This document shows, piece by piece, positions 26,170 to 35,033 of a stretch of DNA of 64,000 bases (the stretch's first letter is position 1; each line of letters begins with the position of its first letter). Source of the stretch: Verrucomicrobiota bacterium. GTDB lineage: Bacteria > Verrucomicrobiota > Verrucomicrobiia > Limisphaerales > Pedosphaeraceae. Where the stretch lies: the NCBI GenBank assembly GCA_021325145.1, contig JAJPHR010000106.1, positions 103,537-167,536 of the forward strand, written 5' to 3'. Made by a program: the position numbers and the translations under genes. The notes beneath the pieces are model-generated. The model was not told where the DNA came from. It worked only from the letters and a program-made list of their open reading frames with translations, and did no database searches.

Positions 26170-28527
26170 TTAAATTTCTCCTTGCTCGTGGCTGCAACCG
26201 GCGGGCAGCAACAGTTCCGGTTCAACGGTCAGATTGACGCTCTGCTTGTCGCCCGTGAAGCCGCTGGCGCGCAACGCTGCCACCACCTGACCGATGGCGA
26301 TCCCGCCATCGTTGGGCGGGACTCGCTGGTGCCAGTAAGGTCGAAAACCCTCCGCCCGCAATCGTTGCACGGTTCGTTCGGTGAGATATTTGTTTTGAAA
26401 ACAGCCACCGCTTAAAACAATGTGTGGAATGCCGACCTCGCGGCTGACGCTGACGGCTGCTTCAGCCAGCGTGTTGTGGAACCGGGCCGCTATGACGCCG
26501 GTGACTACTCCATGTCGGACATCGCCCAAAATTTTCTGAATCATTGGCTGCCAATCAACCACCATGGCTCCATTTTTCCGCACTTCGAACGGATAAACTT
26601 CCTCCGCTCCTTTTTCGACGGCGAATTCCAACTCCATGGCGGCCTGTCCTTCAAAGCTGACCCGTTGTCGCAATCCAACCAGCGAGGCGACTGCGTCAAA
26701 TAACCGGCCCGCGCTCGAAGTCAGGGGAACATTGATTCCCCTGGCCATTACTTGTCGCAGCATGCGGAGTTCGACCGTAGAAAAATTTTGGAGCGGGATC
26801 AGATCGGTTTGTTCGAACAGGTTATCGCCGAAAATTTCATACAACATGCCCAACGCACTGCGGCGGGGTTGTCGGATGGCGGATTCGCCGCCGGGCAGTT
26901 TGAAAGTTCGGAAGTGCGCCGCGCGAGTGAAGCCAGTCGCGTTCACCAATAGGAATTCGCCGCCCCAAATCGTGCCATCGGTGCCATAGCCGGTGCCGTC
27001 CCACGAAATGCCCAGCACGGGAGCATCCAGTTCGTTTTCCGCCATACAGGCCAGCACGTGCGCGTAGTGATGCTGGACGGGCACCGTTCGCACGCCGGTC
27101 TGTTGCGCAAACCGGGAGGAGAAGTAATCCGGGTGCAGGTCGCACGCCGCGAATTCGGGCGCGACTTGGTACAAGTTTTGCAAATCCCCGGCGATTTTGC
27201 CGAATGCCTGGCGGGATTCCTTCGCTTCGAGATCGCCGATATGCTGGCTGATGAAGATATCGTTGCCGAGACTCAGGGCCACGGTGCTTTTCAATTGTCC
27301 ACCGAGCGCCAGGACGCGGGGCATTTCCTGTTTGAGATGCAGGGGCAGGGGAGCGTAGCCGCGGGAACGTCGCAAAACCAATTCGCGACCCAGCATCACC
27401 CGCGCCACGGAATCGTCCACCGGCCGCACAATGGGACGGTTGTGAACTAAAAATAAATCGGCAATGCCACGCAGTCGTTCCAGAGCTTCGTGTTCATCAA
27501 TGCAAATGGGCGCGCTGGCGAGGTTGCCGCTCGTGGCCACAATCGGCGAGCCGAACTCGCGCAGGAAAAGATGGTGCAGCGGCGTGCAAGGCAGCATCAC
27601 GCCAAGCGTGGGATTGGCTGGAGCAACGGACGGAGCGATGGCGGCCTGGTTTGGCAATCGGTCCAGCAACACAATCGGCGTTTCCGAAGACGAGAGCAAA
27701 CGCGCTTCAAGCCGGGAGATGCGGCAATCCGGTTTGATTAGTTCCAGCGACGGATACATCAAGGCAAACGGCTTTTCTTCACGGCGTTTTCGCTGGCGCA
27801 GGCGAGCAACGGCCTCTTCATTGCCGGCATCCACGATCAATTGAAAACCTCCAAGACCCTTGAGAGCCAGAATCTCACCGCGCCGTGCGGCGATTGCCGC
27901 TTGCAGCAGAGCATAGTTGCCTTCGGCGAGTCGGTGGCCCGTCGCGTCACACAATTCCAAACGCGGTCCGCACTTCGGACACGCATTGGGTTGCGCGTGA
28001 AAGCGCCGGTTGCGCGGATCATGGTACTCCGTCTCACATTCGGGACACATGGCGAACTGCTTCATCGAAGTGTTCCGGCGATCATAGGGAAGCGCTTCAA
28101 CGATGCTGAAACGCGGACCGCAGTTCGTGCAGTTGGTGAATGGATACAAATGGCGGCGATCACGCGGATCGAAGATTTCGCGGAGGCAGTCGGCGCACGT
28201 GGCGAGATCGGGCAAAATCAATGTGGTCTTGTCGCCGTCCTCTTCACTGTCACGGATTTCAAAACCACTATGGCCGACGGCATCGAGCAGCGAATATTCG
28301 AGGCTGTGAATGGCGGCGTGCGGTGGTTTCTCCTGCTCAAGCCGGGCGAGGAACTGCTGGAGGATTGGCCGCAGACCTTCCACTTCCATTTGCGCGCCCT
28401 GGGCCGAATTGAGCACCCAGCCGTCGAGTTGAAGCTCCGTGGCCAGCCGGTAAACGAAGGGCCGGAAACCCACGCCTTGGACCGCGCCACGCACCATGAT
28501 CTTTGCCCGCTCGCGGTTCATGGTCAT
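26170..28527 (-). CDS. hypF: Carbamoyltransferase HypF
   Basis: HypF makes the thiocarbamate on HypE from carbamoyl phosphate and ATP. The 785-aa protein has an acylphosphatase domain (VRGAVQGVGFRPFVYRLA, about residues 8-90) and two zinc-finger pairs (CADCLREIF, CTNCGPRFSI, CPECETEYHDP, CPKCGPRLEL). A YrdC-like domain follows (ALKGLGGFQLIVDA). The C-terminal Kae1-like domain has VQHHYAHVLA and ISWDGTGYGTDGTIWGGEF. The ATG at 28527 is 2 bp after the stop of the upstream NifU-Rieske gene and is supported by the acylphosphatase start. Confidence 0.96.
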   Translation of the reverse strand: MTMNRERAKIMVRGAVQGVGFRPFVYRLATELQLDGWVLNSAQGAQMEVEGLRPILQQFLARLEQEKPPHAAIHSLEYSLLDAVGHSGFEIRDSEEDGDKTTLILPDLATCADCLREIFDPRDRRHLYPFTNCTNCGPRFSIVEALPYDRRNTSMKQFAMCPECETEYHDPRNRRFHAQPNACPKCGPRLELCDATGHRLAEGNYALLQAAIAARRGEILALKGLGGFQLIVDAGNEEAVARLRQRKRREEKPFALMYPSLELIKPDCRISRLEARLLSSSETPIVLLDRLPNQAAIAPSVAPANPTLGVMLPCTPLHHLFLREFGSPIVATSGNLASAPICIDEHEALERLRGIADLFLVHNRPIVRPVDDSVARVMLGRELVLRRSRGYAPLPLHLKQEMPRVLALGGQLKSTVALSLGNDIFISQHIGDLEAKESRQAFGKIAGDLQNLYQVAPEFAACDLHPDYFSSRFAQQTGVRTVPVQHHYAHVLACMAENELDAPVLGISWDGTGYGTDGTIWGGEFLLVNATGFTRAAHFRTFKLPGGESAIRQPRRSALGMLYEIFGDNLFEQTDLIPLQNFSTVELRMLRQVMARGINVPLTSSAGRLFDAVASLVGLRQRVSFEGQAAMELEFAVEKGAEEVYPFEVRKNGAMVVDWQPMIQKILGDVRHGVVTGVIAARFHNTLAEAAVSVSREVGIPHIVLSGGCFQNKYLTERTVQRLRAEGFRPYWHQRVPPNDGGIAIGQVVAALRASGFTGDKQSVNLTVEPELLLPAGCSHEQGEI

Positions 28528-28529
28528 GT

Positions 28530-29432
28530 TCACCCCACCCAGACTTTGACCTGGCCGTTCTGGGCGAGCAACGGGAATGGATCGAGATGAAAGGTTTCGT
28601 TGTCGATGCACTTGCCGGCGTGTTGCGCGTCAAAGCGATGGCCGAGCGGGCATTTCAGACAGCCTTCATCGAGTCCGCCCGGGGCAAACGAAACACCACA
28701 GGCCGGGCAGAGATTGCGATAAGCATAAAAGGTTTCGTTTACTTTACAAATAATGAGCGAAACACCGTTCAACTCGACGGCCGTTGTATCGCAATTGTTA
28801 AGGTGCCCAAGGCCATCCACGGTGGTCCAGGCAGGCGCCGCGTGCGGCACGTGCGAGTCCGCTGTTTCAGCAACTCCCTCCAGCTCGAATCCCATCAGGT
28901 CCGGACACGCCTCTTCAATGGCCCGCCTGACGGCCAACTCCATGGTGACAGTCGAGGATGGGCAGGTTTTACAGGCGCCTTGAAGCCGCAACCGGGCGAC
29001 ATCGTTTTCGAGGCTGATCAATTCAACATTGCCCCCGTGGCTCTCCATGTAGGGACGGACTTTGCTCAGTGCCTGGTCCAAACGGGTGGCGAGATCCACG
29101 GGATGCAAGCCATGAATGAACAACAGGCTCCGCACCGCCTCATCATGAAGAAACTGATCGAGAATCTTTTGCCCTTCAGCGCCCGCGTCCTGCACAAGTT
29201 GCAACACTCGCGCCAGGCCCTGGCCGTGAAGAGCCAGCACCGATTGCAAACATTCCTGCACGAGCGCGCGCGCGTCAAGATCGGGCAGGGCATCAATCTG
29301 TTCGATCAGTTCCTGAATTCGGTGTCCCTGCTGATTTGATTCATCAAGCGGCTTGGGCGCGCCATTGCCGTTGTGCAAGGGGGCCGGACCGGCAGATGGT
29401 GGTTGAATGAGGGTGGCAGAATCAGGTGACAT
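28530..29432 (-). CDS. NifU C-terminal domain fused to Rieske-like iron-sulfur domain
   Basis: This 300-aa fusion has an N-terminal helical part of about 115 residues. A NifU-type domain follows (YMESHGGNVELI, then GACKTCPSSTVTM with the CxxC Fe-S site). The C-terminal Rieske-like domain (about 200-300) reads VNETFYAYRNLCPACGVSF and CLKCPLGHRFDAQHAGKC. Its ligand set is not canonical: the first box is CPAC instead of CxH, and the second is CPLGH instead of CxxH. It overlaps hypA by 11 bp and abuts hypF. A protein of this type recurs, as I recall, in group 1h hydrogenase loci and is a candidate electron acceptor or Fe-S delivery factor. That role is inference. Confidence 0.8.
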   Translation of the reverse strand: MSPDSATLIQPPSAGPAPLHNGNGAPKPLDESNQQGHRIQELIEQIDALPDLDARALVQECLQSVLALHGQGLARVLQLVQDAGAEGQKILDQFLHDEAVRSLLFIHGLHPVDLATRLDQALSKVRPYMESHGGNVELISLENDVARLRLQGACKTCPSSTVTMELAVRRAIEEACPDLMGFELEGVAETADSHVPHAAPAWTTVDGLGHLNNCDTTAVELNGVSLIICKVNETFYAYRNLCPACGVSFAPGGLDEGCLKCPLGHRFDAQHAGKCIDNETFHLDPFPLLAQNGQVKVWVG

Positions 29433-29793
29433 ATTTAATGGTTTTAATTTCGCATTCGTGTCCGCGGGTTGCTTCCGCAGTCAGGCCGCATCGCGGACAT
29501 TGCAGCGTTGCCACCGGCGCCGAGGCCAGAGCTTCGTCCCAGTATTTTGGCGGCCCTTGGTAGGAACAGTGCGCGCAATTCACTTCCGCAGGAACCGTTT
29601 CGACTTCCAGCGTGGAACCGTGAATGGCGGTTTGTTCGGTCATGGCCGTGTAACAAAAGCGCAACTGCTCGGTCTCAAGGTGCGTCAACTCACCCACACA
29701 CAAGCGCAAGCCGAGGACCTTTTTGATTGAACGCGCAGCTACAAAATCCAGCACACTTTCCACCAGCCCCGACACAATCGACAGCTCATGCAT
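29422..29793 (-). CDS. hypA: Hydrogenase nickel incorporation protein HypA
   Basis: HypA delivers nickel with HypB. The 123-aa protein starts MHELSIV with the nickel-binding His2 and Glu3. It carries a four-Cys zinc site, CAHC (about residue 74) and CPRC (about residue 99), though spacing is wider than usual. The start lies within the last codons of hypB (8-bp overlap). Confidence 0.95.
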   Translation of the reverse strand: MHELSIVSGLVESVLDFVAARSIKKVLGLRLCVGELTHLETEQLRFCYTAMTEQTAIHGSTLEVETVPAEVNCAHCSYQGPPKYWDEALASAPVATLQCPRCGLTAEATRGHECEIKTIKYVT

Positions 29794-30481
29794 GAACGCC
29801 CGATTTTGTGACCGCAAGCAAGGCCGCCGCGACCTCGTCCAAACCGGCGCCGGTCTTGCAACTGGTGGGAACCACCTTGAGGTCGGGCTTCAACGTATGC
29901 GCGTCGCGGGCCAGGTCCGCTACTTTGACGCCCATCACCTCGGCCAAATCGGTTTTATTGATCACCACGAGGTCGGCGCCCAGAAACATGTGCGGATGCT
30001 TTTTCACCATGTAGGGCCCTTCCGTCACGCTCACTACGACGACCCGCGCCCGTGAGCCAAGCGGAAACTCCGCCGGGCAAATGAGATTGCCGATGTTTTC
30101 AATCAAGATCAGGTCCACTTTCTTGAGGTCAGTCTTGAGGAGCGCCTTGCCCACCAGGTTGGCGTCCAAATGGCACCCGTTGACGGTGGCAAGCTGGACC
30201 GTTGGCACACCCTGGCTCGCGATCAGATTGACGTCGTCAACCGTCGTGGCGTCGCCATTGAATACGGCCAGGTTGAGCTGATCCTTGAATTTTTCGACCA
30301 GCCGGGTGATCAACGTTGTTTTGCCCGAGCCGATCGCTCCCATGAAGTCGATGGCCGTGACCCCATGGTGGTCCAACTGCGCGCGGTTTTCCGCCGCCAA
30401 TTTCGCGTTGGCCTGGAGCAGGCTCTGTTCGAGTTCAATGTCGTACGTTTCCTCCGGGGAGGCTTGGATTGTAGGTATCAT
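29786..30481 (-). CDS. hypB: Hydrogenase nickel incorporation GTPase HypB
   Basis: HypB is the GTPase that drives nickel insertion. The 231-aa protein has MGAIGSGKTTLI (P-loop, about residue 46), VFNGDATTVDD, the metal-site region LATVNGCHLDANLV, ENIGNLICPAEF and VINKTDLAE. The N-terminus lacks the His-rich nickel-storage stretch found in some HypB. The ATG at 30481 is 17 bp after the hhyL stop; upstream in-frame codons lie inside hhyL and are rejected. Confidence 0.95.
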   Translation of the reverse strand: MIPTIQASPEETYDIELEQSLLQANAKLAAENRAQLDHHGVTAIDFMGAIGSGKTTLITRLVEKFKDQLNLAVFNGDATTVDDVNLIASQGVPTVQLATVNGCHLDANLVGKALLKTDLKKVDLILIENIGNLICPAEFPLGSRARVVVVSVTEGPYMVKKHPHMFLGADLVVINKTDLAEVMGVKVADLARDAHTLKPDLKVVPTSCKTGAGLDEVAAALLAVTKSGVHA

Positions 30482-30498
30482 AGCAGGTTTAAGCGGGG

Positions 30499-32316
30499 CT
30501 ATTTCTTCGCCAGTCCCATGAGCGCGGTGGGTGTGTGCATTTGTTTCAAAACTTTTCCTTTGCCCAGGTACATATGCACGCCACAAGGCAAGCATGGGTC
30601 GAAGCTTCGCACCGCGCGCATGATGTCGATGCCCTTGAAATTGTCCGGCCCGTTCTCTTCGAAGATGGGTGTGTTTTGCACCGCGTCTTCGTAAGGCCCG
30701 GGCGTGCCGAAGCTGTCGCGTGGACTGGCGTTCCACGGCGTGGGCGGATAAGGATGATAGTTGGCGACTTTCTGGTTTCGAATCACCAGATGATGCGAGA
30801 GCACACCGCGCACGGCTTCGTGAAAACCGCATCCGATGGCCTCGTCCGGCACTTTGAACGGATGAAAGGTTTCGGTGCGGCCATTGCGGACATCATCCAT
30901 TGCCTTTTCAACGCAATACAGCGCCACAGCCGCCGCGTAGGCTTGGAAATAACTGCGAGCGCGGTTCCGTTCGATGGCGTTGCTCCACTTCGGAATTCGC
31001 CAGGTCAATTCTACTTCAGGCTTTGTCATCGTCTTCGGGAGACGAATCTGCACCGAGCCGTCGCCCGGCGCTTTGACATAGCCCAAGTCCACCAAGCCGG
31101 CCAGCGCCGTGGTCCAAAGGCGGGCGATTGGACCACCGCCGGTATCAAGCGCCAGGTAATCCCCCGTGCGCTGGTCAAACCAGCGGGGTGACATGACCCA
31201 GGTGTACTTGTCATCGAAGTTGCGCTTCTGGGGTTTGGGAATGGTGGTTTGGTTCCAGGGGTGACGTCGATCCACCGGATTGCCAAGCGGATCTTTTTTG
31301 ACGAAGACTTCACCGCTTCCGTTGTCGGCCCAGTCCTCGTAGTAAGATGAACCGAGCAGGATGCGAATGCCGAGATTGATATCCACGAGATTCGTGGTAA
31401 CGAGTTTGCCGTCGACTACGATCCCCGGCGTTACGAACATCGCCTTGCCCCACTTGTCCATGGTCTCGTATTTGTAGTCGCATATGTCAGGATCCTGGAA
31501 CGAGCCCCAGCAACCCAGCAGCACGCGCCGTTGCCCAACCTTCTCGTAACCCGGCAGCGCCTTGTAGAAGAAGTCAAAGAGGTCATCGTGCAACGGCACG
31601 ACCTTCTTCATAAACTCGACATACTTCGTCAAGCGCACCAGATAGTCGGTAAACGTCTGGATTGTTGGCACGGTGCCAACTCCGCCGGGGTAAAGCGTGG
31701 AAGGATGCACGTGCCGGCCTTCCATGAGGCAGAACATTTCGCGCGTCAGGCGGCTCATTACCAGCGCCTCGCGATAGAATTCTCCCTCGAACGGGTTGAG
31801 GGCGGTCATGATCTGGCCGATGGTACGATAACCGTGGTCCTTGGCATGTGGAGCTTCAGTCTTCTGCGCTCTTTCCCAAACGCCGGGATTCGTTTCCTTC
31901 ACCATCGTTTCGCAGTAATCCACGCCCACGAGATTGTCCTGGAAAATACAGTGGTCGAACATGTACTCAGCCGCCTCGCCGAGATTGACGATCCATTCGC
32001 CCAGATTCGGCGGGCGCACGCCGTAGGCCATGTTCTGTGCGTAAACGGAACACGTCGCGTGATTGTCCCCACAGATGCCGCAGATACGGCTGGTGATGAA
32101 ATGCGTGTCGCGCGGATCCTTGTTTTGCATGAAGATGCTGTAGCCGCGAAAAATCGACGACGTGCTGTGGCACTCGACGACCGCTTTCTTCGCGAAATCG
32201 ATCTTCGTGTAGATGCCCAGACTTCCGACGATGCGGGTGATCGGATCCCACGACATCTCGACGATATTGCCGGTCCTCTCCGCGGTTCGTGCTCTTGTTT
32301 CAGTAAGCGTTGCCAT
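30499..32316 (-). CDS. hhyL: Group 1h [NiFe]-hydrogenase large subunit
   Basis: This subunit carries the NiFe active site that oxidises H2. The 605-aa protein has the L1 motif SRICGICGDNHATC (Cys79, Cys82) and the L2 motif SFDPCLPCGVHMYLG (Cys575, Cys578). Both wordings are those of the high-affinity group 1h (Hhy, formerly group 5) enzymes. Maturation should cut after His581, removing 24 residues. The ATG is 3 bp after the hhyS stop, and its ribosome site GAGGTGAATT overlaps the end of hhyS. No signal peptide is present, so the enzyme is cytoplasmic or peripherally membrane-bound. Confidence 0.95.
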   Translation of the reverse strand: MATLTETRARTAERTGNIVEMSWDPITRIVGSLGIYTKIDFAKKAVVECHSTSSIFRGYSIFMQNKDPRDTHFITSRICGICGDNHATCSVYAQNMAYGVRPPNLGEWIVNLGEAAEYMFDHCIFQDNLVGVDYCETMVKETNPGVWERAQKTEAPHAKDHGYRTIGQIMTALNPFEGEFYREALVMSRLTREMFCLMEGRHVHPSTLYPGGVGTVPTIQTFTDYLVRLTKYVEFMKKVVPLHDDLFDFFYKALPGYEKVGQRRVLLGCWGSFQDPDICDYKYETMDKWGKAMFVTPGIVVDGKLVTTNLVDINLGIRILLGSSYYEDWADNGSGEVFVKKDPLGNPVDRRHPWNQTTIPKPQKRNFDDKYTWVMSPRWFDQRTGDYLALDTGGGPIARLWTTALAGLVDLGYVKAPGDGSVQIRLPKTMTKPEVELTWRIPKWSNAIERNRARSYFQAYAAAVALYCVEKAMDDVRNGRTETFHPFKVPDEAIGCGFHEAVRGVLSHHLVIRNQKVANYHPYPPTPWNASPRDSFGTPGPYEDAVQNTPIFEENGPDNFKGIDIMRAVRSFDPCLPCGVHMYLGKGKVLKQMHTPTALMGLAKK

Positions 32317-32319
32317 AAT

Positions 32320-33432
32320 TCACCTCGTTTTTGTTTCGAATCGGCGCGGTGCGCCATAGTTGTGCGCTCCGTTTCCATTGCCGTAGTATTTCGGATGATA
32401 ACCCGTCGTAAGTACCGGCTTCGAGTGCCGCCACTTCGGCTCCTGGTTGACGATACGGTTGGTGATGCCGCGCAGCGAACGAATGAGCCGGCCGTAAGAA
32501 CCGATCATCATACTGGAAAAGGTGGCGCCGGGCGGCTCATCCATGAAGGGCATGAACTTGTCCGGAAAGCCCGGCATGGTGCAGCCGATGCAAATGCCGC
32601 CGACGTTTGGACAACCTCCAATGCCATCCATCCAGCCGCGTTTGGTAACGTTGCAGTTTACGACCGGCCCCCAGCAGCCGATTTTTACCAGGCACTTCGG
32701 CGAGCCGTACTCGTGGGCGAAATCTCCTTGTTCGTAATAGGACCCGCGGTCGCAGCCTTCATGGACGGTTTTTCCAAAGAGCCAGGTCGGTCGCAGTTGA
32801 TCGTCCAAAGGAATCATCGGCGAGAGGCCCGCAACTTGATAAAGCAGGTAAAGCAGTGTCTCCATCATGTTATCGGGCTGCACCGGGCAACCGGGCACAT
32901 TTACGATGGGAATGCCGGCTTTCGAGCGCCAGTTCCAGCCGAGATAATCCGCAAGGCCCATCGCCCCGGTGGGATTGCCCTGCATCGCGTGAATGCCCCC
33001 ATACGTCGCGCAGGTTCCAGCGCAAACCACCGCCGTGGCTTTGGGCGCAAGCCGTTCAATCCACTCGTTGGTGGTGATCGGCTGGCCGGTATTCGGATCT
33101 GTGCCCATCGCTGCCCAATAGCCCTCCGCCTTGATTTCTTCGTTGGGCACCGAGCCTTCGAGCACGAGCACAAATGGTTCAAGCCGGCCCTCCGCGGCCG
33201 CGAACCAATACTTCATGAAGTCATCGCCGACTTCGTACGCGAGCACCGGATTGTGCAGATGAACTTTTGGCAAGCCGGGAATCGCGCCCATAACGACGTC
33301 CTCAATGCTTGGCAGCCCCGCGGCGGTCACGGAAACAGAGTCGCCATCGCAACTCAAGCCGGTGGTCATCCAGACCACATGGATTTCTTTGACGGCGGAC
33401 GGACGGTCCGCCACCACTTGAGAGGTCTTCAT
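32320..33432 (-). CDS. hhyS: Group 1h [NiFe]-hydrogenase small subunit
   Basis: This subunit wires electrons from the active site through three Fe-S clusters. The 370-aa protein starts near WMTTGLSCDGDSVSVT. Cys28 followed by Asp31 replaces the usual Cys-x-x-Cys, the 3Cys-1Asp proximal cluster reported for the oxygen-insensitive Ralstonia group 1h enzyme. Other ligands are in CAGTCATYGG, VPGCPVQPDN, HEGCDRGS, CLVKIGCWGP and CPNVGGICIGCTMPGF. There is no twin-arginine signal and no C-terminal membrane helix, as in other group 1h proteins. It precedes hhyL and follows a 45-aa membrane protein gene. Confidence 0.95.
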   Translation of the reverse strand: MKTSQVVADRPSAVKEIHVVWMTTGLSCDGDSVSVTAAGLPSIEDVVMGAIPGLPKVHLHNPVLAYEVGDDFMKYWFAAAEGRLEPFVLVLEGSVPNEEIKAEGYWAAMGTDPNTGQPITTNEWIERLAPKATAVVCAGTCATYGGIHAMQGNPTGAMGLADYLGWNWRSKAGIPIVNVPGCPVQPDNMMETLLYLLYQVAGLSPMIPLDDQLRPTWLFGKTVHEGCDRGSYYEQGDFAHEYGSPKCLVKIGCWGPVVNCNVTKRGWMDGIGGCPNVGGICIGCTMPGFPDKFMPFMDEPPGATFSSMMIGSYGRLIRSLRGITNRIVNQEPKWRHSKPVLTTGYHPKYYGNGNGAHNYGAPRRFETKTR

Positions 33433-33447
33433 AATATTGCCTTTCAG

Positions 33448-33585
33448 TTACATTTTCATAATGCGCAATTCGCGGCGCATGGCCGGCGTCTCCCGGACAA
33501 TTAGCATGGTTGCGCCGAGCGCGAGCAGTCCTCCGAAGATGAGCCAGGCTGTCGCAGCGGGATTCGAGGTTCTAGCACGTTTCAT
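33448..33585 (-). CDS. 45-aa single-pass membrane protein in hydrogenase operon
   Basis: This is a small ORF with a strong ribosome site, AAAGGAGATCGCC, before ATG at 33585. The product has a basic N-terminus (MKRARTS), one hydrophobic helix (about residues 11-30) and a basic tail RRELRIMKM. The composition and RR.LR...M ending recall the small DUF6893 proteins of actinobacteria, which I associate with hydrogenase loci from memory only. It ends 15 bp before hhyS. As the hydrogenase subunits lack a membrane anchor, this could be one; that is inference. Confidence 0.65.
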   Translation of the reverse strand: MKRARTSNPAATAWLIFGGLLALGATMLIVRETPAMRRELRIMKM

Positions 33586-33597
33586 GGCGATCTCCTT

Positions 33598-33687
33598 TCA
33601 AGCCGTAAGATGGCCGGCGGTTGTTTTCGTTCTGGAATTCAACAAATCGGGAAAAACTTTCTCAGTCACCAGGCTGCGGCGATTCAT
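33598..33687 (-). CDS. Possible 29-aa translationally coupled ORF
   Basis: ATG at 33687 overlaps the upstream stop (ATGA) and is preceded by an excellent site, GGAGGAAGG. The product begins MNRRSLVTEKVFPDLL and ends at a stop 12 bp before the 45-aa ORF. It has no recognisable domain. It may be a real microprotein or a chance frame; the ribosome site is the main support. Confidence 0.35.
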   Translation of the reverse strand: MNRRSLVTEKVFPDLLNSRTKTTAGHLTA

Positions 33688-35033
33688 GATCCTTCCTCCA
33701 GTGGTTCGACTTCATCCAGGCCGTAAAAAAAGCGGTGCCCCGGCTGGCGCAGCAATCCGAGGTCCTTGCCGGGATCATCCTCCAGCACCAGGGCGAAATG
33801 AATCCTTTCTTCAGCGTCCTGCTCAATGGCTTCAATGACGGCGGTGCGTCCAGCGAGTGCGATGTCCATTATATCGGCCCGCCCTCTTGGTCGGATGCGC
33901 ACACGATGACCGCTCTTGAGATAGGTGTCGTTCAAGGAAACGCCATCCAGCCGTGTGCTGGTCCCGAAGAGCCTTTCGTCAAACGAGCGCGGGTCGCGCA
34001 ACGTTCCATGCATCCCCAGCAGATCCTTCTGCGGCAGCGCCTCGGTGCGTTCGAGCAAACGCCGCGCGTGCGCATCCACGTTGCGCATCTCCCGCTTCTC
34101 CTCGTCCGTCATGGTCATGACGCGCAAGGTCAAAATCTCGTCGATTTCTGTATTGTCGAAGAGATCGCCGCGGCTCTCAGGCGCAATCTGCGGATAATCG
34201 TAGAGGATGATGGGCGAGGACAGCATTGTGTCGCGTTCGCGCTTCTCCTGGTCGCCTACCAGCACCGGCCAGGTGCCGGCGTTCTTGCACGACGCAGCGG
34301 CTTCCTTGAACTCGGCGGGTGGATCCAGCAGCGAAATGAAGTCGGCTTCGCGCGCATGGAGGATGGTGTGCGTCGATGCAAAGGTGCGCTGGATAATGGC
34401 CTCCTGGCTGTTTAAATCCGCGTCCGCAACCGGCGAAAGATTTATGATGCGGGCGGACACCTGGAACAATTCATTGTTCAGCGGCCTGGCTGCGATTTCC
34501 ACCGTGCCTTGAATGACCTCCGTCTGCCGCACGAGCACGGCCACAACCCGGTTCTGTTCATCGCGAATCGGTTCGAGCGCGCGCGAGGCTTCGAAACGGA
34601 AGGGATGAGTTTTTCCGCTTTGGGTGCGCAGTTCCAGCACAGGCAGTTTCACCTCGCGCTCGGTTGCTTCCTGCCAACTGCGATGAACCGTTTCACCGAC
34701 ACGAAATTCGGGAACGATTTTGAAGTCAGGCTGGCTTTGTTCGGTCCAATCCTTGACCGGCGTTGCGAGCGCCCCGACTTCGCGGCGGATCGGTTGTAGA
34801 AAACGCACGCTAACCTCAATCTTTGGGTTTTCCGTGCCGCTCGTCACCAGGCATTCGGTTTGCATGGTCGCCGGTTCCATGCCGTTCTGCGCGGCGCTGT
34901 AAGCTTGTGGATAGATTCTCCCGAAGGTGAAGCGTTCGCGCTGGTTTTTCACCGAAGAGGCGCGGTAGGGATAGAGAATGTAGCCTTCGTAGAGAACAGC
35001 GTGGACAATTTGGTCCAACAAGGAGGAATTCAT
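33684..35033 (-). CDS. Conserved 449-aa protein of group 1h hydrogenase loci, unknown function
   Basis: I recall similar proteins only from group 1h hydrogenase gene clusters, without a biochemical role. It starts MNSSLLDQIVHAVLYEGYILYPYR, then has KNQRERFTFGRIYP. A long beta-rich body follows (LPVLELRTQSGKTHPFRF, TVEIAARPL). Near residue 285 it has SSPIILYDYPQIAPES, and a helical segment TDEEKREMRNVDAHARRLLER. The last ~90 residues (KSGHRVRIRPRGRADIMDIALAGRTAVI) look like a small beta-barrel. No cysteine cluster or membrane segment is seen. It overlaps the DUF6084 gene by 4 bp. Confidence 0.75.
   Translation of the reverse strand: MNSSLLDQIVHAVLYEGYILYPYRASSVKNQRERFTFGRIYPQAYSAAQNGMEPATMQTECLVTSGTENPKIEVSVRFLQPIRREVGALATPVKDWTEQSQPDFKIVPEFRVGETVHRSWQEATEREVKLPVLELRTQSGKTHPFRFEASRALEPIRDEQNRVVAVLVRQTEVIQGTVEIAARPLNNELFQVSARIINLSPVADADLNSQEAIIQRTFASTHTILHAREADFISLLDPPAEFKEAAASCKNAGTWPVLVGDQEKRERDTMLSSPIILYDYPQIAPESRGDLFDNTEIDEILTLRVMTMTDEEKREMRNVDAHARRLLERTEALPQKDLLGMHGTLRDPRSFDERLFGTSTRLDGVSLNDTYLKSGHRVRIRPRGRADIMDIALAGRTAVIEAIEQDAEERIHFALVLEDDPGKDLGLLRQPGHRFFYGLDEVEPLEEGS

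Noticed and set aside
32320..33432. Twin-arginine signal on the hydrogenase small subunit
   Set aside because: No RR motif with hydrophobic stretch is present before the first Fe-S ligand; group 1h subunits normally lack it.
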